Source of the DNA: an uncultured Eudoraea sp.
Lineage (GTDB): Bacteria > Bacteroidota > Bacteroidia > Flavobacteriales > Flavobacteriaceae
NCBI RefSeq assembly: GCF_947258525.1
Contig: NZ_CAMYIP010000152.1
Location: forward strand, 1-36,124
DNA: 36,124 bases
Reading direction: 5' to 3'
Shown piece by piece: positions 9,419 through 17,464 of the stretch. A program made the position numbers and the translations under genes. The notes under the pieces are model-generated. The model did not search any database, had not been told where the DNA came from, and was given only the letters and a program-made list of their open reading frames with translations. The first letter of the stretch is position 1; each line of letters opens with the position of its first letter.

Positions 9419-10042
9419 TCAGCTTAGCTTTCTAACGATAAAAATCTCTGCAACAATAATATTAGGCACCCAACATAACCAGGCAATAATCTTATAAGCC
9501 GGAATAAATTCAATGCTCAGAAGCCCAGTAAATAATGGCAGATAAAGACGAAGTGTAACAGCAGCAAAACACAGCGCATAACTTCTTATCATCCAGCGCT
9601 GGTGTGCATCAATATCTATTTTTTTTATGCTCGTGTAGGCATTTGATGTAGTATAAAGCCATAATAGGGCTAATCCCGCAAAGCCAAGCGAGGGGATAAT
9701 TCCACCAGTGGCAAAAAAAGCAATCCCCAATCCGGCTAAACCACTTAGTAAGACTGCTATAACATAAATTTTCCCCAATGCCCTGTGCAGCGCCAGTCTT
9801 TTTCTTCTTAAGGTTTTGTAAAACTGCGAAAACCCTGTTAGCAAGGCAAGTCCGCCTAAGAAAATATGAGTATAAAAAGCGGTTAAATAAAGTGAACTTC
9901 TCAGAAGTGTATCCGATTTGGATCCCAGAAGACTTTCTTCATAGGGTAGACCAAGAAAGCGCAATGGATACAAGCCTATGAAAACCGCAAACAATCCAAG
10001 AAAGAAATAGCCTGTTTTGAGGCGTGCTTTTGCTAAATCCAT
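9419..10042 (-). CDS. DUF2306 family membrane protein
   Basis: This 207-residue integral membrane protein has about six hydrophobic segments, at roughly 10-30, 52-72, 90-112, 114-134, 147-170 and 180-203. Two conserved stretches support the DUF2306 call: THIFLGGLALLTGF followed by HRALGKIYV in the first half, and HQRWMIRSYALCFAAVTLRL in the second. Histidines placed near membrane faces suggest metal or heme contact, but no function has been established that I know of. It is transcribed alone, divergently from the TRIC-like channel gene across a 174-base gap. No terminator is visible downstream except possibly the distant hairpin at 9272-9293. Confidence 0.82.
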   Translation of the reverse strand: MDLAKARLKTGYFFLGLFAVFIGLYPLRFLGLPYEESLLGSKSDTLLRSSLYLTAFYTHIFLGGLALLTGFSQFYKTLRRKRLALHRALGKIYVIAVLLSGLAGLGIAFFATGGIIPSLGFAGLALLWLYTTSNAYTSIKKIDIDAHQRWMIRSYALCFAAVTLRLYLPLFTGLLSIEFIPAYKIIAWLCWVPNIIVAEIFIVRKLS

Positions 10043-10205
10043 ATTTTAAAATTGTTTATGTTTTACGGTCAAAGCCTTATGAATTAAATAGTGCCAAGCT
10101 TACGATATTATTGTCAAATTTGCAAAACAATTCATTGGTACCTAATGCATTAACCGGGATTATTTTTATAGTTTTAGCCATGACAATTTATAGTTTTTAC
10201 TAAAA

Positions 10206-10212
10206 AAGGAGG
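10206..10212 (+). promoter_or_regulatory. Unusually strong Shine-Dalgarno site
   Basis: AAGGAGG lies four bases before the ATG at 10217. Most genes here lack a clear Shine-Dalgarno sequence, as is usual in Bacteroidota, so this perfect site with a short spacer stands out. It supports the chosen start of the channel gene. Confidence 0.7.
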
Positions 10213-10216
10213 AATT

Positions 10217-10825
10217 ATGTTTTATTTTCTAATGGATCTATTGGGTACAGTAGCCTTTGCTATATCCGGAGTCCTTGTGGCCATGGAAAAGCGCCTGGAT
10301 CTATTTGGAGTGTTTATTATTGCATTTGTCACAGCCGTGGGAGGAGGAACACTTAGAGATTTGCTTATAGGCAATACTCCGGTAGCCTGGATGCTTGAAT
10401 CTACATATATAGTAACCATTGTGGGTACAGTTATTCTGGCTATTATATTCAGGGAAAAACTCAAATATTTAAGAAGATCATTATTCTTGTTCGATACTCT
10501 GGGGATTGGATTATACACTATGGTTGGCATAGAAAAAGGCTTAAATGCAAATCTTCTTCCTGTGATGTGCATCATACTTGGTACCATAACAGCCAGTTTT
10601 GGAGGTGTAATCAGAGATATCTTATGTAATGAAATACCGGTTATTTTTCGAAAAGAAATTTATGCCACAGCCTGTGTAATAGGTGGATTGAGCTATTTTC
10701 TCTTACGCAAATTACCATTAGATGATGAATACGTTTATCTAGCAGCTATCCTTATTGTTATAGGCATTCGCCTAATGGCAGTTAGGTTCAAAATTGTACT
10801 TCCCAGTATCTATAAAAAAACATAA
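10217..10825 (+). CDS. Trimeric intracellular cation channel (TRIC/UPF0126) family protein
   Basis: This 202-residue membrane protein shows the internal duplication of the UPF0126 (YadS/YicG) family. Each half has a three-helix unit with a glycine-rich break and a conserved Arg-Asp: GGGTLRD at about residues 46-52 and GGVIRD at about 130-135. A seventh hydrophobic segment lies at the C-terminus. Prokaryotic TRIC homologues form trimeric cation channels in the inner membrane; the physiological role in bacteria is unclear. The start is supported by the adjacent AAGGAGG. The stop TAA (10823-10825) abuts the stop of the convergent cyclophilin gene with no gap, leaving no room for a separate terminator. 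Confidence 0.9.
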   Translation: MFYFLMDLLGTVAFAISGVLVAMEKRLDLFGVFIIAFVTAVGGGTLRDLLIGNTPVAWMLESTYIVTIVGTVILAIIFREKLKYLRRSLFLFDTLGIGLYTMVGIEKGLNANLLPVMCIILGTITASFGGVIRDILCNEIPVIFRKEIYATACVIGGLSYFLLRKLPLDDEYVYLAAILIVIGIRLMAVRFKIVLPSIYKKT

Positions 10826-11545
10826 TTATTCAACAATTTCTGCTTTGAGAATATAGATATTTTTCATGGGCCAGTCTCCGCTATCAACCGGCATCTGATT
10901 AATTTTATCAACCACATCCATACCACTAATAACTTTACCAAAAGGGGTGAAGTCGCCATCTAAATGGTAGGAACCGGGTTTTGTCACAACAATAAAAAAC
11001 TCATAGGGAGAGGCTAACATATGGGGATTATCTATTTCACTACTGGGCATCGAAATTGTTCCTCTGTGGTGTTTATAACCTTTTCTGGTATCAGGTGGTA
11101 AAAGATATCGGCCAATTTCTCTTCTTTTCCTCGAAGTTTCAACGTTGTCTGCATTACCTCCCTGAATAATAAAATCTTTTACAACCCTATGAAACATGGT
11201 GTTATCAAAATATCCCTTTTTGGTCAGGTAAATAAAGTTGGCCTTGTGATAAGGTACATTGTCATATAATTGTACCGTAAAATTACCCATACTGGTAGTT
11301 AGCTTTACTCTGGTGGTTTTAAGATTTTTTTGGTACTCAAAAAAGAAGTCTATAGCATTATCTTCGGTGAGCACAAATGTCTCTTCTTCTTCTTCTTTAG
11401 CTTCAGTTATTGTATCAGTTCGTACTGAATCTTTTTTAACTGCTATTGATTTTTCTACCTTGGTATTTGAAGAAGGAGTTTGCTTGCATGCACCAAAAAA
11501 AAATAGTGGTAATATTGCAAGGCAGGTAAATTTTAAATGCGACAT
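10826..11545 (-). CDS. Cyclophilin-type peptidylprolyl isomerase lipoprotein
   Basis: This 239-residue protein has a lipoprotein signal (FFFGAC, lipidated Cys20) followed by an acidic linker rich in glutamate (about residues 49-55). The cyclophilin domain begins near residue 78 and contains FHRVVKDFIIQGG, whose arginine is the catalytic residue of the family, and HMLASPYEFFIV later. It would catalyse proline cis-trans isomerisation in periplasmic or surface proteins. Its ATG (11545-11543) shares bases with the ATG of the divergent Nudix gene in the palindrome CATG, so its promoter must lie inside the Nudix coding region. It converges with the channel gene, stop against stop. Confidence 0.9.
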   Translation of the reverse strand: MSHLKFTCLAILPLFFFGACKQTPSSNTKVEKSIAVKKDSVRTDTITEAKEEEEETFVLTEDNAIDFFFEYQKNLKTTRVKLTTSMGNFTVQLYDNVPYHKANFIYLTKKGYFDNTMFHRVVKDFIIQGGNADNVETSRKRREIGRYLLPPDTRKGYKHHRGTISMPSSEIDNPHMLASPYEFFIVVTKPGSYHLDGDFTPFGKVISGMDVVDKINQMPVDSGDWPMKNIYILKAEIVE

Positions 11546-12185
11546 GAATTATTCTGATTTTGCATTACAGGTATCAAAAATAAAAAAACTACCTCTTCCG
11601 GGAACATCTTCTCATTATAAAATGGCGCCTCAAATTCGTATTCAGGAATTAGAAGCTATGAAAGAGAGGATCGCAAACCCGAAAAAGGCGGGTGTTGTTG
11701 CTTTGTTTTATCCTGATGAAGGCCAGTTAACGAATCTATTACTTATCCTCCGAAATACGTATCCCGGGATACATTCCAATCAAATTGGATTTCCCGGAGG
11801 TAAGGCCGAAAAAAAGGATAAAAATTTGATGGAAACAGCTTTGCGGGAAACCCATGAAGAAGTTGGGGTAAGGCCAGAAGATATTAAAATAATCAGGTCT
11901 TTAAGTGAAATTTATATACCGCCAAGTAATTTTGAGGTACGACCTTATCTGGGTTTATATGATAAAAGATACCCTTTTGTAAAAGATGAAAATGAAGTAG
12001 AGGAATTGGTTGAGGTACCCCTTCTTGATTTTATGGATGATTCTAAAATGACGACCCAGATTCTTACTACCTCTTATGCAGATAATATTGAGGTACCAGC
12101 CTTTAAACTAATGGGTTATACAGTTTGGGGGGCTACGGCTATGATGCTTAGCGAAATCAAAGAACTTTTCAAACAAGTGTTGTAA
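11544..12185 (+). CDS. Nudix hydrolase, CoA pyrophosphatase type
   Basis: This 213-residue protein hydrolyses a pyrophosphate bond, probably of coenzyme A derivatives. The UPF0035-type signature precedes the Nudix box: RNTYPGIHSNQIGFPGGK, then ETALRETHEEVGV with the metal-binding glutamates. I chose ATG 11544 (MNYSDFALQVSKIKKLPLPG), because the reading frame upstream is antisense to the cyclophilin gene and Flavobacterial homologues, as I remember them, begin the same way. The frame is open back to 11259, but that part has no family resemblance. Its ATG overlaps the ATG of the divergent cyclophilin gene (CATG 11543-11546). The acyltransferase gene follows after 25 bases and is probably cotranscribed. 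Confidence 0.9.
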   Translation: MNYSDFALQVSKIKKLPLPGTSSHYKMAPQIRIQELEAMKERIANPKKAGVVALFYPDEGQLTNLLLILRNTYPGIHSNQIGFPGGKAEKKDKNLMETALRETHEEVGVRPEDIKIIRSLSEIYIPPSNFEVRPYLGLYDKRYPFVKDENEVEELVEVPLLDFMDDSKMTTQILTTSYADNIEVPAFKLMGYTVWGATAMMLSEIKELFKQVL

Positions 12186-12210
12186 AGCATATTTTGTAGT
12201 TTTGTAGACT

Positions 12211-13014
12211 ATGGGGTTATTTAAGGAAAATCCATTTGGACATATTTTATTTCTGAAGAAGTGGTTAATTCGGACTTTGGGTCTTATTACCCATCAGCGC
12301 TATAAAGGATTTAATACGCTTGAAATAGAAGGTTCTGAAATAATACGTGAACTTCCTGATAAAAACGTATTATTTGTAAGTAATCATCAGACCTATTTTG
12401 CAGATGTGGTTGCCATGTTTCATGTATTTAATGCCAGTTTACACGGTCGTGATGATTCTATAAAAAACATTGGTTATTTATGGAATCCCAAATTGAATAT
12501 TTATTATGTTGCGGCGGCTGAGACCATGAGAAAGAGTCTTTTGACTAAAGTTTTGGCTTATGTAGGTTCTGTGAGCATAGAACGGACATGGCGGGCGGAA
12601 GGCAAGGATGTGAACCGCCAGGTTAAAATGAGTGATATTACAAATATTGGAACGGCCTTAAATGATGGCTGGGTAATCACTTTTCCACAGGGAACAACCA
12701 CTCCATGGAAACCATTGCGAAAGGGAACAGCGCATATTATTAAAAGGTACAAACCAGTAGTAGTGCCTGTAGTAATAGATGGTTTCAGAAGGTCATTTGA
12801 CAAAAAAGGACTAATGATTAAGAAAAAAGGGATTCTTCAGTCGTTGGTAATTAAAGAACCACTGGAGATAGATTATGATAATGAATCTATTGAATCTATA
12901 ATAGAAAAACTTGAATATGCTATTGAACAACATCCTTCGTTCCTGAAAGTAATTCCCGAGGCTGAATTGATGGCTTATGAAGAAAAAAACAAACAGCGCA
13001 AATGGAGAAGTTAA
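12211..13014 (+). CDS. 1-acyl-glycerol-3-phosphate acyltransferase family protein (PlsC-like)
   Basis: This 267-residue protein belongs to the lysophospholipid acyltransferase fold. Motif I is NHQTYFAD at residues 58-65, where the catalytic His59 and Asp65 are separated by five residues rather than the usual four. Motif III is FPQGTT at 158-163, with glutamine where most family members have glutamate (FPEGT). From memory, Flavobacterial relatives share both changes, so they may define a subfamily rather than damage. It would transfer acyl chains to a glycerophospholipid or similar acceptor at the inner membrane. Its TAA (13012-13014) overlaps the stop of the convergent membrane protein gene by four bases. 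It follows the Nudix gene closely. Confidence 0.82.
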   Translation: MGLFKENPFGHILFLKKWLIRTLGLITHQRYKGFNTLEIEGSEIIRELPDKNVLFVSNHQTYFADVVAMFHVFNASLHGRDDSIKNIGYLWNPKLNIYYVAAAETMRKSLLTKVLAYVGSVSIERTWRAEGKDVNRQVKMSDITNIGTALNDGWVITFPQGTTTPWKPLRKGTAHIIKRYKPVVVPVVIDGFRRSFDKKGLMIKKKGILQSLVIKEPLEIDYDNESIESIIEKLEYAIEQHPSFLKVIPEAELMAYEEKNKQRKWRS

Positions 13015-13655
13015 ACCTCCAGCTTTTTCAATTCAGAGAAATTTTTTCGAAGCCTGTTTAAAAGTATTCCGTAAAGCAGTTTATAGAAAAGCCAGATCAA
13101 GACCAATACAATACTTATTGATACCAGGACCATACCAATTAACATTAGCCAAAAAAATGTTTCATTTCCTGCCTGTGAAGCTGCCTCTCTGATTTTTTCA
13201 CTACTAGCACCATAGGTCAGATTGCCATAGAGACTTACTAGCAAGTATGCCACAAATATACCTATGTTAAACCATACATATTGGGAGACCGTTCTTTTAA
13301 CATCCAGGATGGTTTTCATTAATTTTTTTGAAGATTCTGTTAGCGATATCCGTTTGTAATTAGAATAAAACTTATAAATAAAATATATTAATACGATATA
13401 ATTGATGATCGTGAGGGTTGTTGTAATTTCATAGACATGCCAGGTCTTTTCGAGCTCCAATGATTCCTTGCTGTATGAGACTAAATTGAGCACTGCCCAA
13501 AAGACAAATTCAATAATACTTATGTAAAAGATCCATTTTACCGTAGAAGATGATTTCTTTTTAATCATCTTGTAGATTTCGTCAAATGACAACTTAGGGT
13601 GGTGTTCCTCCTTCTTTTGCCAATCCTTCTTTAGTAATTCTAATTCATCCATCAT
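13011..13655 (-). CDS. Four-helix membrane protein paired with an ECF sigma factor
   Basis: This 214-residue protein has a soluble N-terminus of about 38 residues followed by four predicted membrane helices, at roughly 40-62, 73-95, 120-140 and 165-195. It starts four bases after the stop of the ECF sigma gene, so the two are translated from one message. That position is where anti-sigma factors normally lie, and a short cytoplasmic N-terminus (DWQKKEEHHPKLSFDEIYKM) could bind the sigma factor. I see no zinc-binding HxxxCxxC motif. I do not recognise a named family, and the anti-sigma role is inference from context. The gene converges on and overlaps the acyltransferase gene by four bases. 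Confidence 0.7.
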   Translation of the reverse strand: MMDELELLKKDWQKKEEHHPKLSFDEIYKMIKKKSSSTVKWIFYISIIEFVFWAVLNLVSYSKESLELEKTWHVYEITTTLTIINYIVLIYFIYKFYSNYKRISLTESSKKLMKTILDVKRTVSQYVWFNIGIFVAYLLVSLYGNLTYGASSEKIREAASQAGNETFFWLMLIGMVLVSISIVLVLIWLFYKLLYGILLNRLRKNFSELKKLEV

Positions 13656-13659
13656 AACC

Positions 13660-14154
13660 TTAAGGATTAAGTATGGTTCTAAGTTTATTTTTAACCCGGT
13701 TCATTTTCACCCTGGCATTGACCTCGCTAATTCCCAAAGTCTCCGAAATTTCGCTGTAATCTTTGTCTTCCAGGTAAAGAAAAACCAATGCTTTGTCTAT
13801 ATCTCCCAACTGCCGTACCGCTTTATACATCAACTGCAGTTGCTTTTCCTCAGTAGCATCATATTCGTCTGTTTTAATTCTATAAATAACGGAATCAAAA
13901 TCCTGTGTTTTTATGCTTTTTTTCGATTTCCGATACAATGTTATCGCCGTATTTAAAGCTACTCTGTACATCCATGTACTGAATTTAGAATCTCCCCTGA
14001 ATTTTGGGTATGCTTTCCATAGCTGAATCGTTATTTCCTGAAAAAGGTCATTGTGAGCCTCCCTGTTTGTTGTGTATAAACTACACACCTTGTGAACAAT
14101 ATTCTGATTGTTCTCAAGTTCCGCAACAAATTTGTGCTCAAGTTCCTTGTTCAC
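13660..14154 (-). CDS. ECF-type RNA polymerase sigma-70 factor
   Basis: This 164-residue sigma factor has region 2 at about residues 15-80 (LFQEITIQLWKAYPKF and FSTWMYRVALNTAITLYRK). Region 4 lies at about 110-162, with the helix-turn-helix DYSEISETLGISEVNARVKM. The length and two-region layout are those of extracytoplasmic-function sigma factors, which direct RNA polymerase to a small stress or envelope regulon. It is followed after four bases by a membrane protein gene that is probably its regulator. A TGTAACA sequence 49 bases upstream of the start may be the -35 element of an autoregulated promoter. Confidence 0.93.
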   Translation of the reverse strand: MNKELEHKFVAELENNQNIVHKVCSLYTTNREAHNDLFQEITIQLWKAYPKFRGDSKFSTWMYRVALNTAITLYRKSKKSIKTQDFDSVIYRIKTDEYDATEEKQLQLMYKAVRQLGDIDKALVFLYLEDKDYSEISETLGISEVNARVKMNRVKNKLRTILNP

Positions 14155-14202
14155 GCTTCGGGTTGGTAGTAAATTATCTATTAGTAGTATTTATTCCTGG
14201 AT

Positions 14203-14209
14203 TGTTACA
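14203..14209 (-). promoter_or_regulatory. Possible -35 element (TGTAACA) of the ECF operon
   Basis: On the minus strand TGTAACA lies 49 bases upstream of the sigma factor start. The same heptamer lies 42 bases upstream of the other ECF sigma gene in this window (34864-34870). GTAAC-type -35 sequences are plausible for ECF promoters, but a heptamer occurs a few times by chance in 36 kb, so this is weak. A small dyad (TTGCTT/AAGCAA, 14213-14229) lies directly upstream of it. Confidence 0.3.
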
Positions 14210-14285
14210 TCCTTGCTTAATAAAAGCAAACTTGTTTTTGCAGGTCCTTTTAAATCTATATTTTCTGATATCTAATTTAAGGTCG

Positions 14286-15719
14286 TTATTTTCTGTAATC
14301 CAGAGCGGGTGGCCGATCTCCCAGTAATGGAATATAAACAAATTCGGAACCCCTGCGTTCCAGAAATTCAACTTTGGACTTTGCAACCAGATCCTGGCTT
14401 GTGAAAAGATCAATTGCGGTTAAAGTCAGGGTTTTTGCAGCGACCATCATTCCTTTTTTACCTATTGAAGTCCCACCAGCAGCAACGGCCTGCCAGCTAT
14501 GTGCTGGAGTTCCCGGAACCCAGGTTGCTGCACCCATACCGGCAGTAGGTACTGCAAAACTTACATCACCTACATCTGTAGAACCTGAAGTCTCACCAAC
14601 GGTATTATAAGGTTGAATATTTTCAGCGATTTCTAAAGCAGCTTTTTCTGAGCCCATAGTTTTTGCAATCTTATCTGCAAATACCATTTCCTCTTGCGTA
14701 TAGTTAACGCCGCCTACCTTTAAAAGATTATCGTACATTAATTTTTGTAAGGTCAGGTTCGGTAATAATTCATGAGTGCCACCAATTAGTTCATAATCCA
14801 TTGTTGTACCGGTACCCAATGCAGCCCCTTCAGCTGCTTTAGCAATCCTATCAAATATCTCTAACACAACATTTCTTTGGTCATGGCGGGCATAGTAGTA
14901 GACTTCGGCAAAATCAGGAACTACATTTGGTGCTTTTCCACCCTGTGTAATGACATAGTGAATCCTTGCTTCTTCCGGAATGTGTTCCCTCATCATATTT
15001 ACCATCATATTCATAGCTTCAACACCATCAAGGGCAGAACGCCCTTTCTCTGGTGCTCCTGCAGCATGAGCAGAAATTCCGTAAAATCTAAACTTAGCCG
15101 ATTTGTTTGCAAGGGCCGCGCCCGCGTTCGCCTCATTTTCGGCACCGGGATGCCAGTGTAAAGCTATGTCCACATCATTAAATAATCCATCCCGTACCAT
15201 ATACACTTTTCCTGAGCCCCCTTCTTCTGCCGGACACCCATAAAATCTTATAGTTCCTTTAGTATTACCCGCTGTCATCCAGTTTTTTACTGCTATAGCA
15301 GCTGCTGCGGAGGCCGTGCCAAAAAGATGATGACCACATCCATGGCCAGCTTCCTGGCCTGCAGATGATTTCTCAGGTACTGCCTTTTGAGATAATCCCG
15401 GAAGTGCGTCGTACTCACCCAGAATCGCAATTATTGGTGCACCACTTCCGTATTCAGCGACAAATGCTGTAGGAATGCCGGCCACACCTTTTTTTATTGT
15501 GAAACCCTCATCGCTCAATGTTTTTTGTAATAGAGAGGAACTCATTTCTTCCAGGTATCCTATTTCAGCAAATTCCCAGATATTTTGTGCTATGGCCCCA
15601 TAGGCTTCAGATTTCTTATCCATTTCAAGGAGGACTTCATCTTTTGTAAGTTGCGCATTTAGTGTATGCCCACAGTACAGTATTAAAGCGCTCAGAAATA
15701 CTAATTTTCGCATGTTCAT
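14286..15719 (-). CDS. M20 family amidohydrolase, AbgB-like, exported
   Basis: This 477-residue metal-dependent amidohydrolase resembles the p-aminobenzoyl-glutamate hydrolase subunit B / M20D family. A signal peptide ends near HTLNAQ (residues 17-22). Metal-site motifs are GEYDALPG (101-108), GHGCGHHLFGTAS (about 125-137) and PAEEGGSGKVYM (163-174). The insertion or dimerisation domain starts near 200 (GISAHAAGAPEKGRSA). The fold would hydrolyse an N-acyl or peptide amide bond in the periplasm; the substrate cannot be read from sequence. The alternative start at the second ATG (MRKLVF) would shorten the protein by two residues. It is flanked by intergenic gaps of 131 and 173 bases and appears to be a single-gene unit. 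Confidence 0.88.
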   Translation of the reverse strand: MNMRKLVFLSALILYCGHTLNAQLTKDEVLLEMDKKSEAYGAIAQNIWEFAEIGYLEEMSSSLLQKTLSDEGFTIKKGVAGIPTAFVAEYGSGAPIIAILGEYDALPGLSQKAVPEKSSAGQEAGHGCGHHLFGTASAAAAIAVKNWMTAGNTKGTIRFYGCPAEEGGSGKVYMVRDGLFNDVDIALHWHPGAENEANAGAALANKSAKFRFYGISAHAAGAPEKGRSALDGVEAMNMMVNMMREHIPEEARIHYVITQGGKAPNVVPDFAEVYYYARHDQRNVVLEIFDRIAKAAEGAALGTGTTMDYELIGGTHELLPNLTLQKLMYDNLLKVGGVNYTQEEMVFADKIAKTMGSEKAALEIAENIQPYNTVGETSGSTDVGDVSFAVPTAGMGAATWVPGTPAHSWQAVAAGGTSIGKKGMMVAAKTLTLTAIDLFTSQDLVAKSKVEFLERRGSEFVYIPLLGDRPPALDYRK

Positions 15720-15892
15720 TATTTTTAATTTTGGAGATAAATATAATCAAACGCATAACTTCTGAGGTAATCGTGATAAAAAATCGTCAGATATGGCAAT
15801 TCTCAAGTCCAATTCCGGATAATAAGATTTTGAGCCTTGAACATTTTTTAAGATTTAAACTCAAGATATTTAATAAAGGAGGATGGGCATAC

Positions 15893-16792
15893 TTAGTTTT
15901 GCCTTGGATGATATTTGTTTACCACTTCAGCCAAATGCGTACGATCTAGATGCATGTAAACTTCTGTGGTTGTAATACTCTCGTGCCCTAACATTTGCTG
16001 TATAGCGCGCAAGTCGGCACCATTTTCCAATAAATGCGTTGCGAATGAATGTCTGAAAGTATGTGGACTTATATTTTTGGATAGATCAATTTTCACTGCA
16101 AGCTGTTTAATTATTGCAAAGATCATAGCCCGGGTAAGCTGTCTTCCTCTTCGGTTGAGAAATAAGATGTCTTCAAATCCCTTTTGAATTTTTTGATGAC
16201 TGCGTACTTCGGTGAGGTAAATAGTAATATATTTTTTATTTACATTACCTATGGGAACAAAGCGCTGTTTATCGCCCTTTCCGGTAACTTTAATAAAATC
16301 TTCCTCGAAGAATAGATCCGAAATCCTGAGACCGGTTAATTCCGAGACCCTTAATCCACATCCGTAGAGTGTTTCCAGCATAGCTCTATTGCGTTCACCT
16401 TCGGGTTTTGATAAATCAATGGCTTTAATAAGACTGTTTATTTCCTGGGTGGAAAGAGTGTCCGGAAGTTTTCGGCCAATTTTTGGGGATTCTATTAGAT
16501 CTAAGGGAGTATCTTTTCGGTAATCCTCGAAAACTAAGTAATTAAAAAAACTTTTAAGCCCTGATATTATCCGAGCCTGAGACCTTGGCCCTACTTCCTT
16601 GGCAACTTCATATATAAAAAGTTGCAACGTTTCACGATCCAGGGATACAGGAGTTTCTTTTATTCCCTTTTTGGTAAGAAACAGTCTTAGTTTTTCTACA
16701 TCTCTTAAATAATTGGAGATGGAATTGGCTGCCAAACCACGTTCTATCTTCAAATAATATTCATAATCTGTTTGAGCCTGCTTCCAGTTCAT
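15893..16792 (-). CDS. xerD: Site-specific tyrosine recombinase XerD
   Basis: This 299-residue recombinase resolves chromosome dimers at dif together with XerC, under FtsK control. The catalytic residues sit at exactly the positions known in Escherichia coli XerD: Arg148 (CGLRVSEL), Lys172 (TGKGDKQR), His244 and Arg247 (HTFRHSF), His270 (MLGHES) and Tyr279 (VYMHLD). The N-terminal core-binding SAM-like domain spans about residues 1-85. Many Bacteroidota encode single XerA- or XerD-like housekeeping recombinases, so the exact orthology to XerD rather than XerC is less certain than the family. It is divergent from a small outer-membrane-type gene, with a 130-base gap. There are no mobile-element features around it, which supports a housekeeping role. 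Confidence 0.9.
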   Translation of the reverse strand: MNWKQAQTDYEYYLKIERGLAANSISNYLRDVEKLRLFLTKKGIKETPVSLDRETLQLFIYEVAKEVGPRSQARIISGLKSFFNYLVFEDYRKDTPLDLIESPKIGRKLPDTLSTQEINSLIKAIDLSKPEGERNRAMLETLYGCGLRVSELTGLRISDLFFEEDFIKVTGKGDKQRFVPIGNVNKKYITIYLTEVRSHQKIQKGFEDILFLNRRGRQLTRAMIFAIIKQLAVKIDLSKNISPHTFRHSFATHLLENGADLRAIQQMLGHESITTTEVYMHLDRTHLAEVVNKYHPRQN

Positions 16793-16887
16793 GTTATAAA
16801 GATATTGCTTGTTTATTGTATTTTAAAGTTCAGGGCTTTTATTAAGCGAAAATGTGTTAAATCACTGTTCATGTAGTTATAGATTTT

Positions 16888-16895
16888 TATCTTTG
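16888..16895 (+). promoter_or_regulatory. Bacteroidota -7 promoter element
   Basis: TATCTTTG fits the Bacteroidota -7 consensus TAnnTTTG exactly and ends 27 bases before the ATG at 16923. The -33 TTTG element is not clear. It would drive the small outer-membrane-type gene. Confidence 0.5.
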
Positions 16896-16922
16896 AACTC
16901 TTAATAAACCTAAATTTTTAAT

Positions 16923-17378
16923 ATGAAAAAAATCAATGTTTTTATTTTGTTTCTAATGACATTTTATGCCGTAAATACCACTGCACAGGACTACCTGGCT
17001 GCAGTTGGTGTTGGTCTTGATTTTGGCAATGGATCAACACTTGTTGGCCCTTCGGGGAAATATTTCTTTGGTGAAAATCATGCCGGAATGGCTGAAGTAC
17101 TTTTTGGAGACCGTATAACTGCAATTAATCTCTTGTATCAATATCACGGACAATTTTCTGGAGCCGATGGCCTTCAATGGTTTGCAGGCGGTGGACCGGC
17201 ATTTTTATTAGGCAGTGGAAATTCTGATGTTGGAATAAAACCTATGGTAGGTCTGGATTATAAATTAAATAACGTGCCCTTAAGCTTTTCTCTTGATTGG
17301 AGACCGTATATAAGTTTTGATTCAGGAGGCAGCGAAGCGGCAAGGTTTGGACTTGGTTTCAGATATGTTATAGAATAG
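16923..17378 (+). CDS. Small secreted beta-barrel-like protein, unknown function
   Basis: This 151-residue protein has a signal peptide (about 1-21, ending near NTTAQ). The rest is rich in glycine, aromatic residues and alternating hydrophobic positions, and it ends in an aromatic strand (GLGFRYVIE). This pattern fits a small eight-strand-type outer membrane barrel. I do not recognise a named family. It has its own -7 element upstream and a strong terminator downstream (17408-17435), so it is a single-gene unit between xerD and aroQ. Confidence 0.7.
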   Translation: MKKINVFILFLMTFYAVNTTAQDYLAAVGVGLDFGNGSTLVGPSGKYFFGENHAGMAEVLFGDRITAINLLYQYHGQFSGADGLQWFAGGGPAFLLGSGNSDVGIKPMVGLDYKLNNVPLSFSLDWRPYISFDSGGSEAARFGLGFRYVIE

Positions 17379-17407
17379 AATTAATTTTTGACCAAACTTC
17401 TTTGAAT

Positions 17408-17435
17408 AAGCGGAGGAATATCTTCCGCTTTTTTT
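17408..17435 (+). terminator. Intrinsic terminator after the small barrel-like gene
   Basis: AAGCGGAGGA (17408-17417) pairs with TCTTCCGCTT (17421-17430) across a 3-base loop, with one G-U pair. A run of Ts through 17435 follows. It lies 30 bases after the stop at 17378 and only 30 bases before the aroQ start, so aroQ must use a promoter in or just after it, or readthrough. Confidence 0.85.
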
Positions 17436-17464
17436 GCACTCCACATTTTATTACTTTTAACCCT

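Noticed and set aside
11259-11543. N-terminal extension of the Nudix frame
   Set aside because: The extension is antisense to the cyclophilin gene and has no family resemblance; the protein from 11544 matches the expected N-terminus.
12886-12904. Nine-base direct repeat (GAATCTATT/GAATCTATA) in the acyltransferase gene
   Set aside because: It is in frame and encodes NESIESI; relatives have similar sequence here, so it is probably ordinary coding sequence.
15875-15885. AAAGGAGG directly followed by ATG on the plus strand
   Set aside because: There is no spacer, and the frame ends after about 30 codons inside the antisense end of xerD.
15893-16792. Integrase of a mobile element
   Set aside because: The catalytic residues and length match housekeeping XerD exactly, and no attachment sites, phage or transposon genes are near.
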